Assembly: GCA_036566745.1 (NCBI GenBank)
Contig: DATCVR010000341.1
Span: 1 to 6,270 of the forward strand
Length of the DNA stretch: 6,270 nucleotides
Reading direction: 5' to 3'
From: DATCVR01 sp036566745
GTDB taxonomy: Bacteria; Actinomycetota; Actinomycetes; Jiangellales; Jiangellaceae
How positions within the stretch are numbered: the stretch's first letter is position 1; each line of letters starts with the position of its first letter. The notes under the pieces are model-generated. The model searched no databases, was not told the origin of the DNA, and saw only the letters and a list, made by a program, of their open reading frames with translations. A program made the translations under genes and the position numbers. This document shows positions 1 through 5,520 of this stretch, one piece after another.

Positions 1-1
1 C

Positions 2-109
2 TACGTCGAAGCGCTCGAGCAGATGTGCGGCGCGCCGATCTCGGCGGTGGGCGTCGGCCCAGGTCGTGAAGAAATCATCCCAATCCGCGATCTGATCCGT
101 TCCCGCTGA
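2..109 (+). CDS. purA: Adenylosuccinate synthetase, C-terminal end (partial)
   Basis: This is the last 35 codons of a gene that begins upstream of the window, ending at TGA 107-109. The visible peptide contains GAPISAVGVGPGREEIIP, which matches the conserved C-terminus of PurA (the VGVGPGR block near the end of the enzyme). PurA joins IMP and aspartate using GTP to make adenylosuccinate, the first committed step from IMP to AMP in the cytoplasm. The short tail after the GPGR block is normal for the family, so the 3' end looks intact. The next gene begins about 40 bases downstream on the same strand. The call rests on one short conserved block, since the catalytic part lies outside the window. 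Confidence 0.85.
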   Translation, partial: YVEALEQMCGAPISAVGVGPGREEIIPIRDLIRSR

Positions 110-148
110 GGCATTTCTACGCTAACGTCTGGCGGCGACGGGCCAAGC

Positions 149-1531
149 GTGGGGGAGTCTTTGTCGTACGACGATCATCGGCCGCGGCGCTTCGGCGTCG
201 CGCGGAGGATGCTGCTCGCGCTGGGTGGGAGCGCGGCGGGTCTGGTGTTCGGTGCCGCCGTCGCGTCCGCCGCTGACGCGGAGTCTCCCGTGGCCGAGCT
301 CGACGCCGCCACGCCGATCGTGAGCGAATCCGGCACACCGGCCGACGCCGCCCCTGACCAGGCCACGCCCGGCCACTCCGAGCGCCGCCACGACCCGTCG
401 CGCCAGGCCGACCGCCGCGACCCGCAGCCCGACGCCGAGCCGGTCGAGGTCGAGCTCCCCGACGAGCGACGCCCGGTGGCCGATCCGCCCAACGACGATG
501 TCGCCCGCGACGACACCTCGGCCGACGACACCTCGGCCGACGACGCCTCCGACCAGGAGACCTCGCGCGAGGAAGCCGCGCGGGACACCCCGGACCGCTC
601 GTCGGATCGCACCGATCGCGACGGCACCGGCGAGCAGTCCGACTCCGAGCCTGTCGCGCCGCTCGTCGACGTCGTGACCAGCGACGACGCCACCGCCGAC
701 CCGGCCGAGACCGAGGTCCAGCCGGACACCCAGGCACCGCTTGAGGTCGACGCGCCCGAGGTCAGCTCGCCGGTGGTCCCCGAATCCGACACCGACGCCT
801 CCACCGGTGGCCTCCTCGGCGGGGTCGGCGGGCTGGTGGGCGGCCTCGTAGACCCGCTGACCGATGGGCTCTCCGACCTGGTCGGCGGCGTGCTGGGCGG
901 GGTCGACGGCATCACCGACGCGGTGATCAGCCCGATCCTCGACCCGCTGCTTCCGCCCTCCGACGACCTCGACCCGCCGCTGGACGACCCGCTCGACGAC
1001 CTCACCCAGATCCCGATCATCGACCCGATCGTCGACGACACTCCCGACCCGTCCGACCCCGGCGTGCAGCTGCCCGGTGAGCCTCAGGTGTTCGAGCCGC
1101 CCAGCCGCGAACAGATGATCGTGGTGCCGCCCGCCGACGACGCCTCCACCGACGACCCCGCCGACGACGCCGTGGCGCCCGGGCCGGCCGTCACGGTCGC
1201 CGAGCAGGTGCCCGCCATCGACGCGTGGACGATCCGCGACGCCGCCGTCCAGGCCGCCGACGCCACGGGGGTCCCCGACACCGGCGCCTACGCCCGCACG
1301 GCTGTCTTCACCGCGGACGACGCCGCCGAGTCCGACCAGACCAACGCCGTCGACCCGTCCGGCGCGCCCACCACCAGCGCCAGCAGCTCCGGCGACCGCT
1401 CGCCGACCAGCGGTGTGGTCGTGGCCGCGGCCGGGCCCCTCGCTGTCGGCGCGCTGGTCATCCGGCGCCGCCGACGCGGCCCTCCGGGTCTTCTCGACCG
1501 ACCTCGCCGCCCCGACGTACGCCCTGGCTGA
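149..1531 (+). CDS. Acidic low-complexity exported protein with C-terminal membrane anchor, unknown function
   Basis: I do not recognise a family for this 460-aa protein. Residues 11-41 look like a signal peptide: an arginine-rich start, a twin arginine at 19-20 followed by MLL (fitting the RRx-hydrophobic-hydrophobic Tat pattern), a Gly/Ala-rich hydrophobic core, and an ASA cleavage site after residue 41. Residues 42-215 are rich in Asp, Glu, Pro, Ser and Thr, and probably disordered. Residues 219-268 are a Gly/Leu/Val-rich segment with GGL, GGV and DPL repeats. Residues 270-410 are again Asp/Pro/Ala-rich. Residues 421-438 form a hydrophobic helix followed by five arginines (439-443). That tail layout resembles a sortase signal, but no LPxTG lies before the helix, so it is more likely a plain C-terminal anchor. 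The GTG start at 149 has only a weak upstream GGG; ATG 209 would keep just the hydrophobic core and lose the arginines. The reverse-strand frame is also open but has no protein-like features. Confidence 0.7.
   Translation: MGESLSYDDHRPRRFGVARRMLLALGGSAAGLVFGAAVASAADAESPVAELDAATPIVSESGTPADAAPDQATPGHSERRHDPSRQADRRDPQPDAEPVEVELPDERRPVADPPNDDVARDDTSADDTSADDASDQETSREEAARDTPDRSSDRTDRDGTGEQSDSEPVAPLVDVVTSDDATADPAETEVQPDTQAPLEVDAPEVSSPVVPESDTDASTGGLLGGVGGLVGGLVDPLTDGLSDLVGGVLGGVDGITDAVISPILDPLLPPSDDLDPPLDDPLDDLTQIPIIDPIVDDTPDPSDPGVQLPGEPQVFEPPSREQMIVVPPADDASTDDPADDAVAPGPAVTVAEQVPAIDAWTIRDAAVQAADATGVPDTGAYARTAVFTADDAAESDQTNAVDPSGAPTTSASSSGDRSPTSGVVVAAAGPLAVGALVIRRRRRGPPGLLDRPRRPDVRPG
209..271 (+). other. 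Hydrophobic core of Tat-like signal peptide and predicted cleavage site
   Basis: These codons encode residues 21-41 of the secreted acidic protein. The hydrophobic stretch is rich in Gly, Ala and Leu and ends in VASA before ADAES. The two arginines immediately before it (residues 19-20) and another pair at 13-14 give a Tat-like n-region. The moderate hydrophobicity fits Tat better than Sec, but a Sec signal cannot be excluded. Confidence 0.55.
509..550 (+). repeat. In-frame 15-bp tandem repeat encoding DDTSA
   Basis: The unit GACGACACCTCGGCC occurs twice in perfect tandem (509-523 and 524-538). It is followed by a partial, diverged third copy, GACGACGCCTCC (539-550). It encodes DDTSA-DDTSA-DDAS, residues 121-134 of the acidic secreted protein. 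Identity at the DNA level suggests a recent slippage duplication in the disordered part of the protein. Confidence 0.85.
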
Positions 1532-1541
1532 CAGCCGCTCC

Positions 1542-1588
1542 ACGACCATCGCATCGGCGCCTTCGGCGCGCCGTCATGCCGTGGTCGT
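1542..1588 (+). terminator. Nested hairpin downstream of the secreted-protein gene
   Basis: Eleven bases after the TGA at 1529-1531, the perfect arms ACGACCA (1542-1548) and TGGTCGT (1582-1588) enclose a second small hairpin, GCGCC-TTC-GGCGC (1557-1569). No T-tract follows, so this would be a GC-rich structure of the kind often placed after actinobacterial genes, not a classical intrinsic terminator. An RNA-processing or protein-binding role is equally possible. Confidence 0.35.
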
Positions 1589-1594
1589 CCCGCC

Positions 1595-1612
1595 GCGCCC
1601 TACTTCGGGCGC
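1595..1612 (+). terminator. GCGCCC/GGGCGC hairpin, possible terminator
   Basis: A perfect 6-bp stem, GCGCCC (1595-1600) and GGGCGC (1607-1612), closes a 6-base loop. A short TCTTTT run lies about 16 bases further on (near 1628-1633), too far for a textbook intrinsic terminator. Together with the preceding hairpins it separates the secreted-protein gene from the microprotein gene. Confidence 0.35.
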
Positions 1613-1657
1613 CGGAGATCCGACTGGTCTTTTCGGTGTGGATGGAGCACAGAACTC

Positions 1658-1831
1658 ATGGACAACAGCGTGTACCGAGCCGTCACTTACACGGTGGCCG
1701 GCGGGCTTGCGCTCATCGGCTTGGTGTTCAGCACGATTCTTCCCGACGACGGCGGCTCACGGCAGATCGGCATCGCCGCGCTGCTGGGCTTCGCCATCTT
1801 CTGGCTGGGGCACGAGGCCCGGAGGCGCTGA
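1658..1831 (+). CDS. 57-aa two-helix membrane microprotein, unknown function
   Basis: A small open frame starts at ATG 1658 and stops at TGA 1829-1831. A GGAG Shine-Dalgarno-like motif (1644-1647) lies 10 bases upstream. Residues about 9-28 form a hydrophobic helix (starting VTYTVAGGLALIG), followed by a short polar loop (DDGGSRQ, 30-36). A second helix spans about 37-51 (starting IGIAALLGF), and the basic tail HEARRR ends the protein. This layout is typical of small actinobacterial membrane proteins, for which I can name no family or function. By the positive-inside rule the basic C-terminus would be cytoplasmic, placing both ends inside. It lies about 126 bases after the secreted-protein gene and converges with the acetyltransferase gene on the other strand. 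The hydrophobic pattern, clean start and ribosome-binding site support a real gene. Confidence 0.65.
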   Translation: MDNSVYRAVTYTVAGGLALIGLVFSTILPDDGGSRQIGIAALLGFAIFWLGHEARRR

Positions 1832-1841
1832 GCGCGCCTCA

Positions 1842-1869
1842 CCCGGACGCGCATGCCCTCGGCGTCGGG
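1842..1869. terminator. Probable bidirectional hairpin terminator between convergent genes
   Basis: The 42-base gap between the two convergent stop codons holds the arms CCC-G-GACGC (1842-1850) and GCGTC-GGG (1862-1869). They pair over 8 bp with one bulged G and an 11-base loop. The position between tail-to-tail genes supports a terminator acting on both strands. No T-tract is present on either side, so the evidence is structural only. Confidence 0.45.
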
Positions 1870-1873
1870 TCGT

Positions 1874-2497
1874 TCAGACGACCGTGGAACGACCGAGGGT
1901 GCGCCCGTGGGTGGACTGTCGCAGCAGCGTGAAGCCCATGCGCTCGTAGAAGCCGATGGCTCGCTGGTTGGCCTCGCCGACCCCGAGGTGGACCGCCGGC
2001 GAGCCGGCTTCGTGCAGCGCGCCGAGCAGCCGCTCGATCAGCGCCCGCCCGTATCCCTGCCCCTGGGTCCGCGGCAACAGGTCGACGTGCAGGTGCGACG
2101 GGTAGTCGCGGACGACGTCGTCCGGTGCCGCGTGGGGCCGGTGGACGACGTCGAGCAGGCGGGCGTCGGCGGACCCGGGCGGGAAGTGGCCCACGGGGTA
2201 GCGGGCGCGCAGCGGTGGCCACCACGTCGCCTCGCAGCGGGCCTCGAAGGCGCGGGTGTCAAGAGCTCCGAGGACGTATCCGGCGACCCCCTCGGCGTCC
2301 TCGACGACGAACGCGAGCTCGGGCCCGTACTCCACGTACGGCCCCACGTACACCTCACCCAGGAGCTGCGGGTCGAGGTAGAGGTCGGTGGCATCGTCGC
2401 CGCTGGCGCCGGTCTTCAGGCAGATCGCGTACAGGGCGTCGCGGTCGGACGGGTCATAACGGCGGATCGTCACGTCGCTCCTGGTCGTTGCGGGCAT
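1874..2497 (-). CDS. GNAT family N-acetyltransferase, OGA/NCOAT-like
   Basis: This 207-aa protein is a full-length single-domain GNAT, an enzyme class that transfers acetyl from acetyl-CoA to an amine. The N-terminal segment VTIRRYDPSDRDALYAIC (9-26) is the usual first strand and helix. Residues 27-55 (LKTGASGDDATDLY, then LLGEVYVGPY) and the later PSHLHVDLLP (133-142) resemble the bacterial relatives of the acetyltransferase-like domain fused to eukaryotic O-GlcNAcase. The acetyl-CoA pyrophosphate loop is clear at 145-150 (QGQGYG, fitting Q/RxxGxG/A). Motif B follows as HLGVGEANQRAIGFYERMGF (170-189). ATG 2497 is preceded by GAGGG at a 5-base gap. A GTG at 2473 has AGGAG 4 bases upstream and would give a product 8 residues shorter. 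The start overlaps the 3' end of the tetR gene by 44 bases, implying one transcript and probably coupled translation. The substrate is unknown; it could be a small molecule or a protein. Confidence 0.85.
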   Translation of the reverse strand: MPATTRSDVTIRRYDPSDRDALYAICLKTGASGDDATDLYLDPQLLGEVYVGPYVEYGPELAFVVEDAEGVAGYVLGALDTRAFEARCEATWWPPLRARYPVGHFPPGSADARLLDVVHRPHAAPDDVVRDYPSHLHVDLLPRTQGQGYGRALIERLLGALHEAGSPAVHLGVGEANQRAIGFYERMGFTLLRQSTHGRTLGRSTVV

Positions 2498-3191
2498 GGC
2501 GTCCCTCGGCCCGGGTGGTGGAAGGCTGTGTGAGGTCCCGGCCGTCGTGGCCGAGGTCACGGCCGGCGCCGCCGGCGGCGAAACCGTACTCGACCAGTTC
2601 GGCGACGCGCTCGAGCGCCTCCTCGACGGCTGCCTCGGGCAGGTCGCCGAGCTGGCCGTCGATGACGAGGCAGGCGAGCCCGTGCACGGCGGACCACGCG
2701 GCGATCTCCGCCATGGGCCGGCGCTCGGCCGGCAGGTAGCCGCTGGCCACCAGCTCGTCCATCGTGCGCACCAGCAGGTCGAACGGCGGTGGCTGCTCAC
2801 CCTCGCGCACGACCGATCCGCCGGGCCCGAACGCCATCCGGAACAGCCCCGGCCCGGCCAGCGCGACCCGGACGTAGGTGCGGCCCAGTGCCACGAGCCG
2901 GCGCAGCGCCACGTCGCCGGGTGAACCGGACTCGTCGACCTGGCGGAGCCCGTCCTGCATCGCCGTGCCGAGGGTCGTCAGGGCGCGTGCCTTGACTTCG
3001 CGCAGGAGGTCGTCGGCATTGGCGAAGTGACGGTAGGCCGCGGTGGGGGTGACGCCGACCGCTCGCGCGGCGGCCCGCACCCCCACGGCCTCGGGCCCGC
3101 CGGTCTCGGCGAGCTCGGCGCCGGCGGCGATCAGCGCGTTGCGGAGGTCGCCGTGGTGGTACGTCGGACGGTCCGTCGTGGCGCGGGGCAT
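2454..3191 (-). CDS. TetR-family transcriptional regulator with WHG-type C-terminal domain
   Basis: This 245-aa repressor begins with MPRATTDRPTYHHGDLRNAL; the YHHGDLR block is characteristic of the WHG subgroup of TetR proteins. The helix-turn-helix spans about residues 36-58 (VGVRAAARAVGVTPTAAYRHF). The C-terminal ligand and dimer domain carries the W-x-x-V-H-G signature at 166-171 (WSAVHG). The last 38 or so residues are polar and low in complexity, and their codons overlap the downstream acetyltransferase gene. Starts at GTG 3206 and GTG 3194 are possible; 3194 has an AGGTG 8 bases upstream, while ATG 3191 best matches family N-termini. The gene lies 118 bases from the divergent MMPL transporter, the classic layout for a repressor of an efflux pump. 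The inverted repeat and GTTNAC motifs next to it suggest autoregulation. The ligand is unknown. Confidence 0.9.
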   Translation of the reverse strand: MPRATTDRPTYHHGDLRNALIAAGAELAETGGPEAVGVRAAARAVGVTPTAAYRHFANADDLLREVKARALTTLGTAMQDGLRQVDESGSPGDVALRRLVALGRTYVRVALAGPGLFRMAFGPGGSVVREGEQPPPFDLLVRTMDELVASGYLPAERRPMAEIAAWSAVHGLACLVIDGQLGDLPEAAVEEALERVAELVEYGFAAGGAGRDLGHDGRDLTQPSTTRAEGRHARNDQERRDDPPL

Positions 3192-3193
3192 CA

Positions 3194-3219
3194 CAGATGT
3201 TGACACCTACCCACATCTG
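3194..3219. promoter_or_regulatory. Inverted repeat CAGATGT-N12-ACATCTG, candidate TetR operator
   Basis: Perfect 7-bp arms CAGATGT (3194-3200) and ACATCTG (3213-3219) are separated by 12 bases. The repeat sits directly upstream of the tetR ATG at 3191 and covers its likely ribosome-binding site. A TTGACA (3200-3205) matching the -35 consensus lies inside it on the + strand, but no convincing -10 follows at the usual spacing. The position and two-fold symmetry fit an autoregulatory operator; binding by this TetR protein is inferred. Confidence 0.5.
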
Positions 3220-3223
3220 ATGG

Positions 3224-3272
3224 CAAGTTGACGGGCACCAAGTTTACATCCGCCAAGTTCACGGTAGTTCAC
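3224..3272 (+). promoter_or_regulatory. Phased CAAGTTNAC repeats in the divergent tetR-mmpL promoter region
   Basis: CAAGTTGAC (3224-3232), CAAGTTTAC (3239-3247) and CAAGTTCAC (3254-3262) recur at exactly 15-bp intervals. A related GTAGTTCAC follows at 3264-3272. A fifth GTTGAC core lies at 3199-3204 inside the inverted repeat. The region is noticeably richer in A/T than its surroundings. It also contains a possible -10 (TATCGT, 3274-3279) toward mmpL, and on the opposite strand TAAACT (3246-3241) toward tetR, though I see no well-spaced -35 for either. The repeats are best read as binding sites for the divergent regulator. Confidence 0.5.
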
Positions 3273-3309
3273 ATATCGTCGACGCGGCCGGCTTCGAGGG
3301 GCGACCACC

Positions 3310-5475
3310 ATGCTCACCAGACTCGCGACGTTCGTCGTCTGGCACGCCCGGATCGTTCTCGTCGTCTCCACCATCGCGATGCTCGGAGCCGCGGCCGTCG
3401 GCTTCGGCGCGTTCGGCAAGCTCCAGACCGGGGGGTTCGAGGATCCCGCGGCCGAGTCGAGGGCGGCGGCCGAGCTCCTCGCCGCCGAGGGCGGGACCAC
3501 CGATCTGGTCCTACTGGCGCGGACCGCGAGTGGCACCGTCGACGATCCCGAGGTCCAGGCGGCCGGCACCCGGCTCACCGAGCGGTTGCGCGCGGAGCCG
3601 GGCATCGGCGCGGTCGACTCCTACTGGAGCACCCAGGCCCAGCAACTGCGCTCGAACGACGGCACCGAGGCTCTCGTCCTGGTCGATCTGGCCGAGGCCG
3701 ACGACGATGCGATCGCCGAGAGCTACGTGGGTGACGTCGACGGGCTGACGGTCGTGGCCGGTGGCGAGTTCGGCGTCGGCCAGGACATCGGCGACCAGGT
3801 CGGACGCGACCTCGCGATCGCCGAGAGCATCGCCGTTCCGCTCATCCTGGTGTTGCTGGTGTTCGCCTTCGGCAGCCTCGTGGCCGCGCTGCTGCCGCTG
3901 GCGATCGGGCTCGTCGCGATCCTCGGCACCTTCGGCGAGCTGTCGGTCATCGCGGAAGTCACCGACGTCTCGATCTACGCGATCAACATCACCACCGCGT
4001 TGGGGCTGGGCCTGGCGATCGACTACGCACTGCTCGTCGTCAGCCGGTTCCGCGAGGAGCTAGGGGCGCCGGACTCCGGCGTGTCGGTCGGCGACGCGGT
4101 CGTCCGCACGGTGAGCACGGCCGGGCGGACGATCGTGTTCAGCGGTCTGGCCGTAGCGGCCGCGCTCGCCACCCTGCTGGTGTTCCCGCTGTACTTCCTC
4201 CGTTCGTTCGCCTACGCCGGGATCGGCGTCGTGGCCATCTCGGCGTTCGGTGCGCTGGTGCTCCTGCCCGCGCTGCTCGCGGTCCTGGGCCGGCGGGTCA
4301 ATGCCGGCGCGCTGCCGTGGTCGAAGGCGGTCCGTGGCGCCGAGGCACCGTTCTGGGGGCGCCTGGCGGGGGCCGTCATGCGGCGGCCGCTCGTCACCGC
4401 GGCGCCGGTGGTCGCCGTGCTCCTGCTGGCGGCCGCGCCCCTGCTCGACGTCCGCTTCGGTACCCCGGACGAGCGAGTGCTCCCCGAGACTGCGTCGAGC
4501 CGGCAGGTCGGCGACGCGCTGCGCGAGGACTTCCCGGTGCGTGACAACGGTGCGATCCAGATCGTCACGACGGCTCCGGTGGCCGACACCGACCTGGCCG
4601 CCTACGCGGACCGGCTCTCGGTGCTGCCCGACGTCGAGCGGGTGGACTCCCGGCTCGGGACGACCGTGGCCGGGACCACGACGCCGCCCGACGCCGCGGC
4701 CGGGGGCGGAACCGAGGACACTGGGCCGGCGCCCGCCCAGGAGCGGCTCGCGATCGTGACCGCCGCCGATCCGACCTCGGACGCAGCGCGGGAGCTGGTC
4801 CGGTCGGTGCGGGCAGTGCCTGATCCGGCGGGCGCGGCGGCCCTCGTCGGTGGTGACAGCGCTGCTCTCGTCGACAGCCTGGACGCGGTGGGCGGACGAC
4901 TGCCGCTGGCGATCGGGCCGATCGTGCTGACGACGTTCGTCGTGCTGTTCCTGTTCACCGGGAGCCTGGTCCAGCCGATCCGCGCGCTGCTGTGCAACGC
5001 GCTGGTGCTCGGAGCCACCCTCGGCGTGATGGTGCTGATCTTCCAGGAAGGTGCGCTGTCGTCGGCTCTCGGATTCACGCCGATGCCGCTGGACACCTCG
5101 ATGCTGGTGCTGCTGTTCTGCATCGCCTTCGGGCTCTCGATGGACTACGAGGTGTTCGTCATGAGCCGCATCAAGGAGCGCTACGACGGCGGCGACACGC
5201 TCGAGGAGGCGACCGTCACCGGGCTGGCCCGGACCGGGCGGATCGTCACGACGGCAGCGGTGCTGCTGGCGGTGTCGTTCTTCGCCTTCGGCACCAGTCA
5301 GGTCACCTTCCTGCAGTTGTTCGGGCTGGGCAGCGGCCTGGCCGTGCTGCTCGACGCCACGCTGGTGCGCGGCGTCCTGGTCCCGGCGTCGATGCGGCTG
5401 CTCGGGAGGCACGCGTGGTACGCGCCGCGGGTGCTGCGCAGGGTGCACGCTCGGGTCGGGCTGAGCGAAGCCTGA
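3310..5475 (+). CDS. MMPL family RND-type transporter
   Basis: This complete 721-aa integral membrane protein has the two-fold repeat of the MMPL family: helix 1 at about 15-36, a large extracytoplasmic loop, helices 2-6 (171-326), helix 7 (361-380), a second loop, and helices 8-12 (532-693). Family marks include GGFEDPAAES (41-50) after helix 1, and the Asp-Tyr pairs in helix 4 (IDYALLVVSRFREE, D238-Y239) and helix 10 (MDYEVFVMSRIKE, D612-Y613), which carry the proton relay. MMPL proteins export lipids, siderophores or hydrophobic drugs using the proton gradient. The length is typical of the short actinobacterial type (about 700-750 aa), without the extra cytoplasmic domain of mycobacterial MmpL3. 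The start is preceded by GAGGGG 8 bases upstream. The divergent tetR suggests repression until a substrate appears. The cargo cannot be told from sequence. A Gly/Pro/Thr-rich linker interrupts the second loop at about 451-477. Confidence 0.93.
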   Translation: MLTRLATFVVWHARIVLVVSTIAMLGAAAVGFGAFGKLQTGGFEDPAAESRAAAELLAAEGGTTDLVLLARTASGTVDDPEVQAAGTRLTERLRAEPGIGAVDSYWSTQAQQLRSNDGTEALVLVDLAEADDDAIAESYVGDVDGLTVVAGGEFGVGQDIGDQVGRDLAIAESIAVPLILVLLVFAFGSLVAALLPLAIGLVAILGTFGELSVIAEVTDVSIYAINITTALGLGLAIDYALLVVSRFREELGAPDSGVSVGDAVVRTVSTAGRTIVFSGLAVAAALATLLVFPLYFLRSFAYAGIGVVAISAFGALVLLPALLAVLGRRVNAGALPWSKAVRGAEAPFWGRLAGAVMRRPLVTAAPVVAVLLLAAAPLLDVRFGTPDERVLPETASSRQVGDALREDFPVRDNGAIQIVTTAPVADTDLAAYADRLSVLPDVERVDSRLGTTVAGTTTPPDAAAGGGTEDTGPAPAQERLAIVTAADPTSDAARELVRSVRAVPDPAGAAALVGGDSAALVDSLDAVGGRLPLAIGPIVLTTFVVLFLFTGSLVQPIRALLCNALVLGATLGVMVLIFQEGALSSALGFTPMPLDTSMLVLLFCIAFGLSMDYEVFVMSRIKERYDGGDTLEEATVTGLARTGRIVTTAAVLLAVSFFAFGTSQVTFLQLFGLGSGLAVLLDATLVRGVLVPASMRLLGRHAWYAPRVLRRVHARVGLSEA

Positions 5476-5520
5476 CCAGAGCCCGCCGGGGTCGCAGCTC
5501 ACCATGCCGGGCATGCGACC

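Noticed and set aside
411..443. No CRISPR array, toxin-antitoxin pair or LPxTG motif was found on inspection of this and other regions; the tail of the secreted protein was considered as a true sortase signal
   Set aside because: The coordinates are residue numbers of the secreted protein. The LPxTG pentapeptide is absent before the hydrophobic helix, so a canonical sorting signal is not supported.
122..1549. Long open frame (475 codons) on the - strand opposite the secreted-protein gene
   Set aside because: It is a mirror of the GAC/GCC-rich + strand gene, giving a Gly/Val/Arg-rich product without domains. The + strand frame has a signal peptide, cleavage site and C-terminal helix.
1225..1932. 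Open frames on the + strand spanning the end of the secreted-protein gene and the intergenic region (also 1413-1949)
   Set aside because: Arginine- and proline-rich products with no recognisable domain; they cross hairpins and overlap better-supported genes, including the microprotein, in other frames.
1853..2533. + strand open frame opposite the OGA-like acetyltransferase
   Set aside because: The - strand frame carries the full GNAT motif set; the + strand product has no motif.
3200..3233. TTGACA (3200-3205) and TTGACG (3228-3233) as -35 boxes of the mmpL promoter
   Set aside because: Neither has a TANNNT-like -10 at 16-19 bp, so they are treated as part of the GTTNAC motif series and not called as a promoter.
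5503..5515. CATGC-CGG-GCATG hairpin between mmpL and the second acetyltransferase
   Set aside because: Only 5 bp of stem with no T-tract in a 45-base gap; expected by chance in GC-rich DNA and not enough to claim termination.
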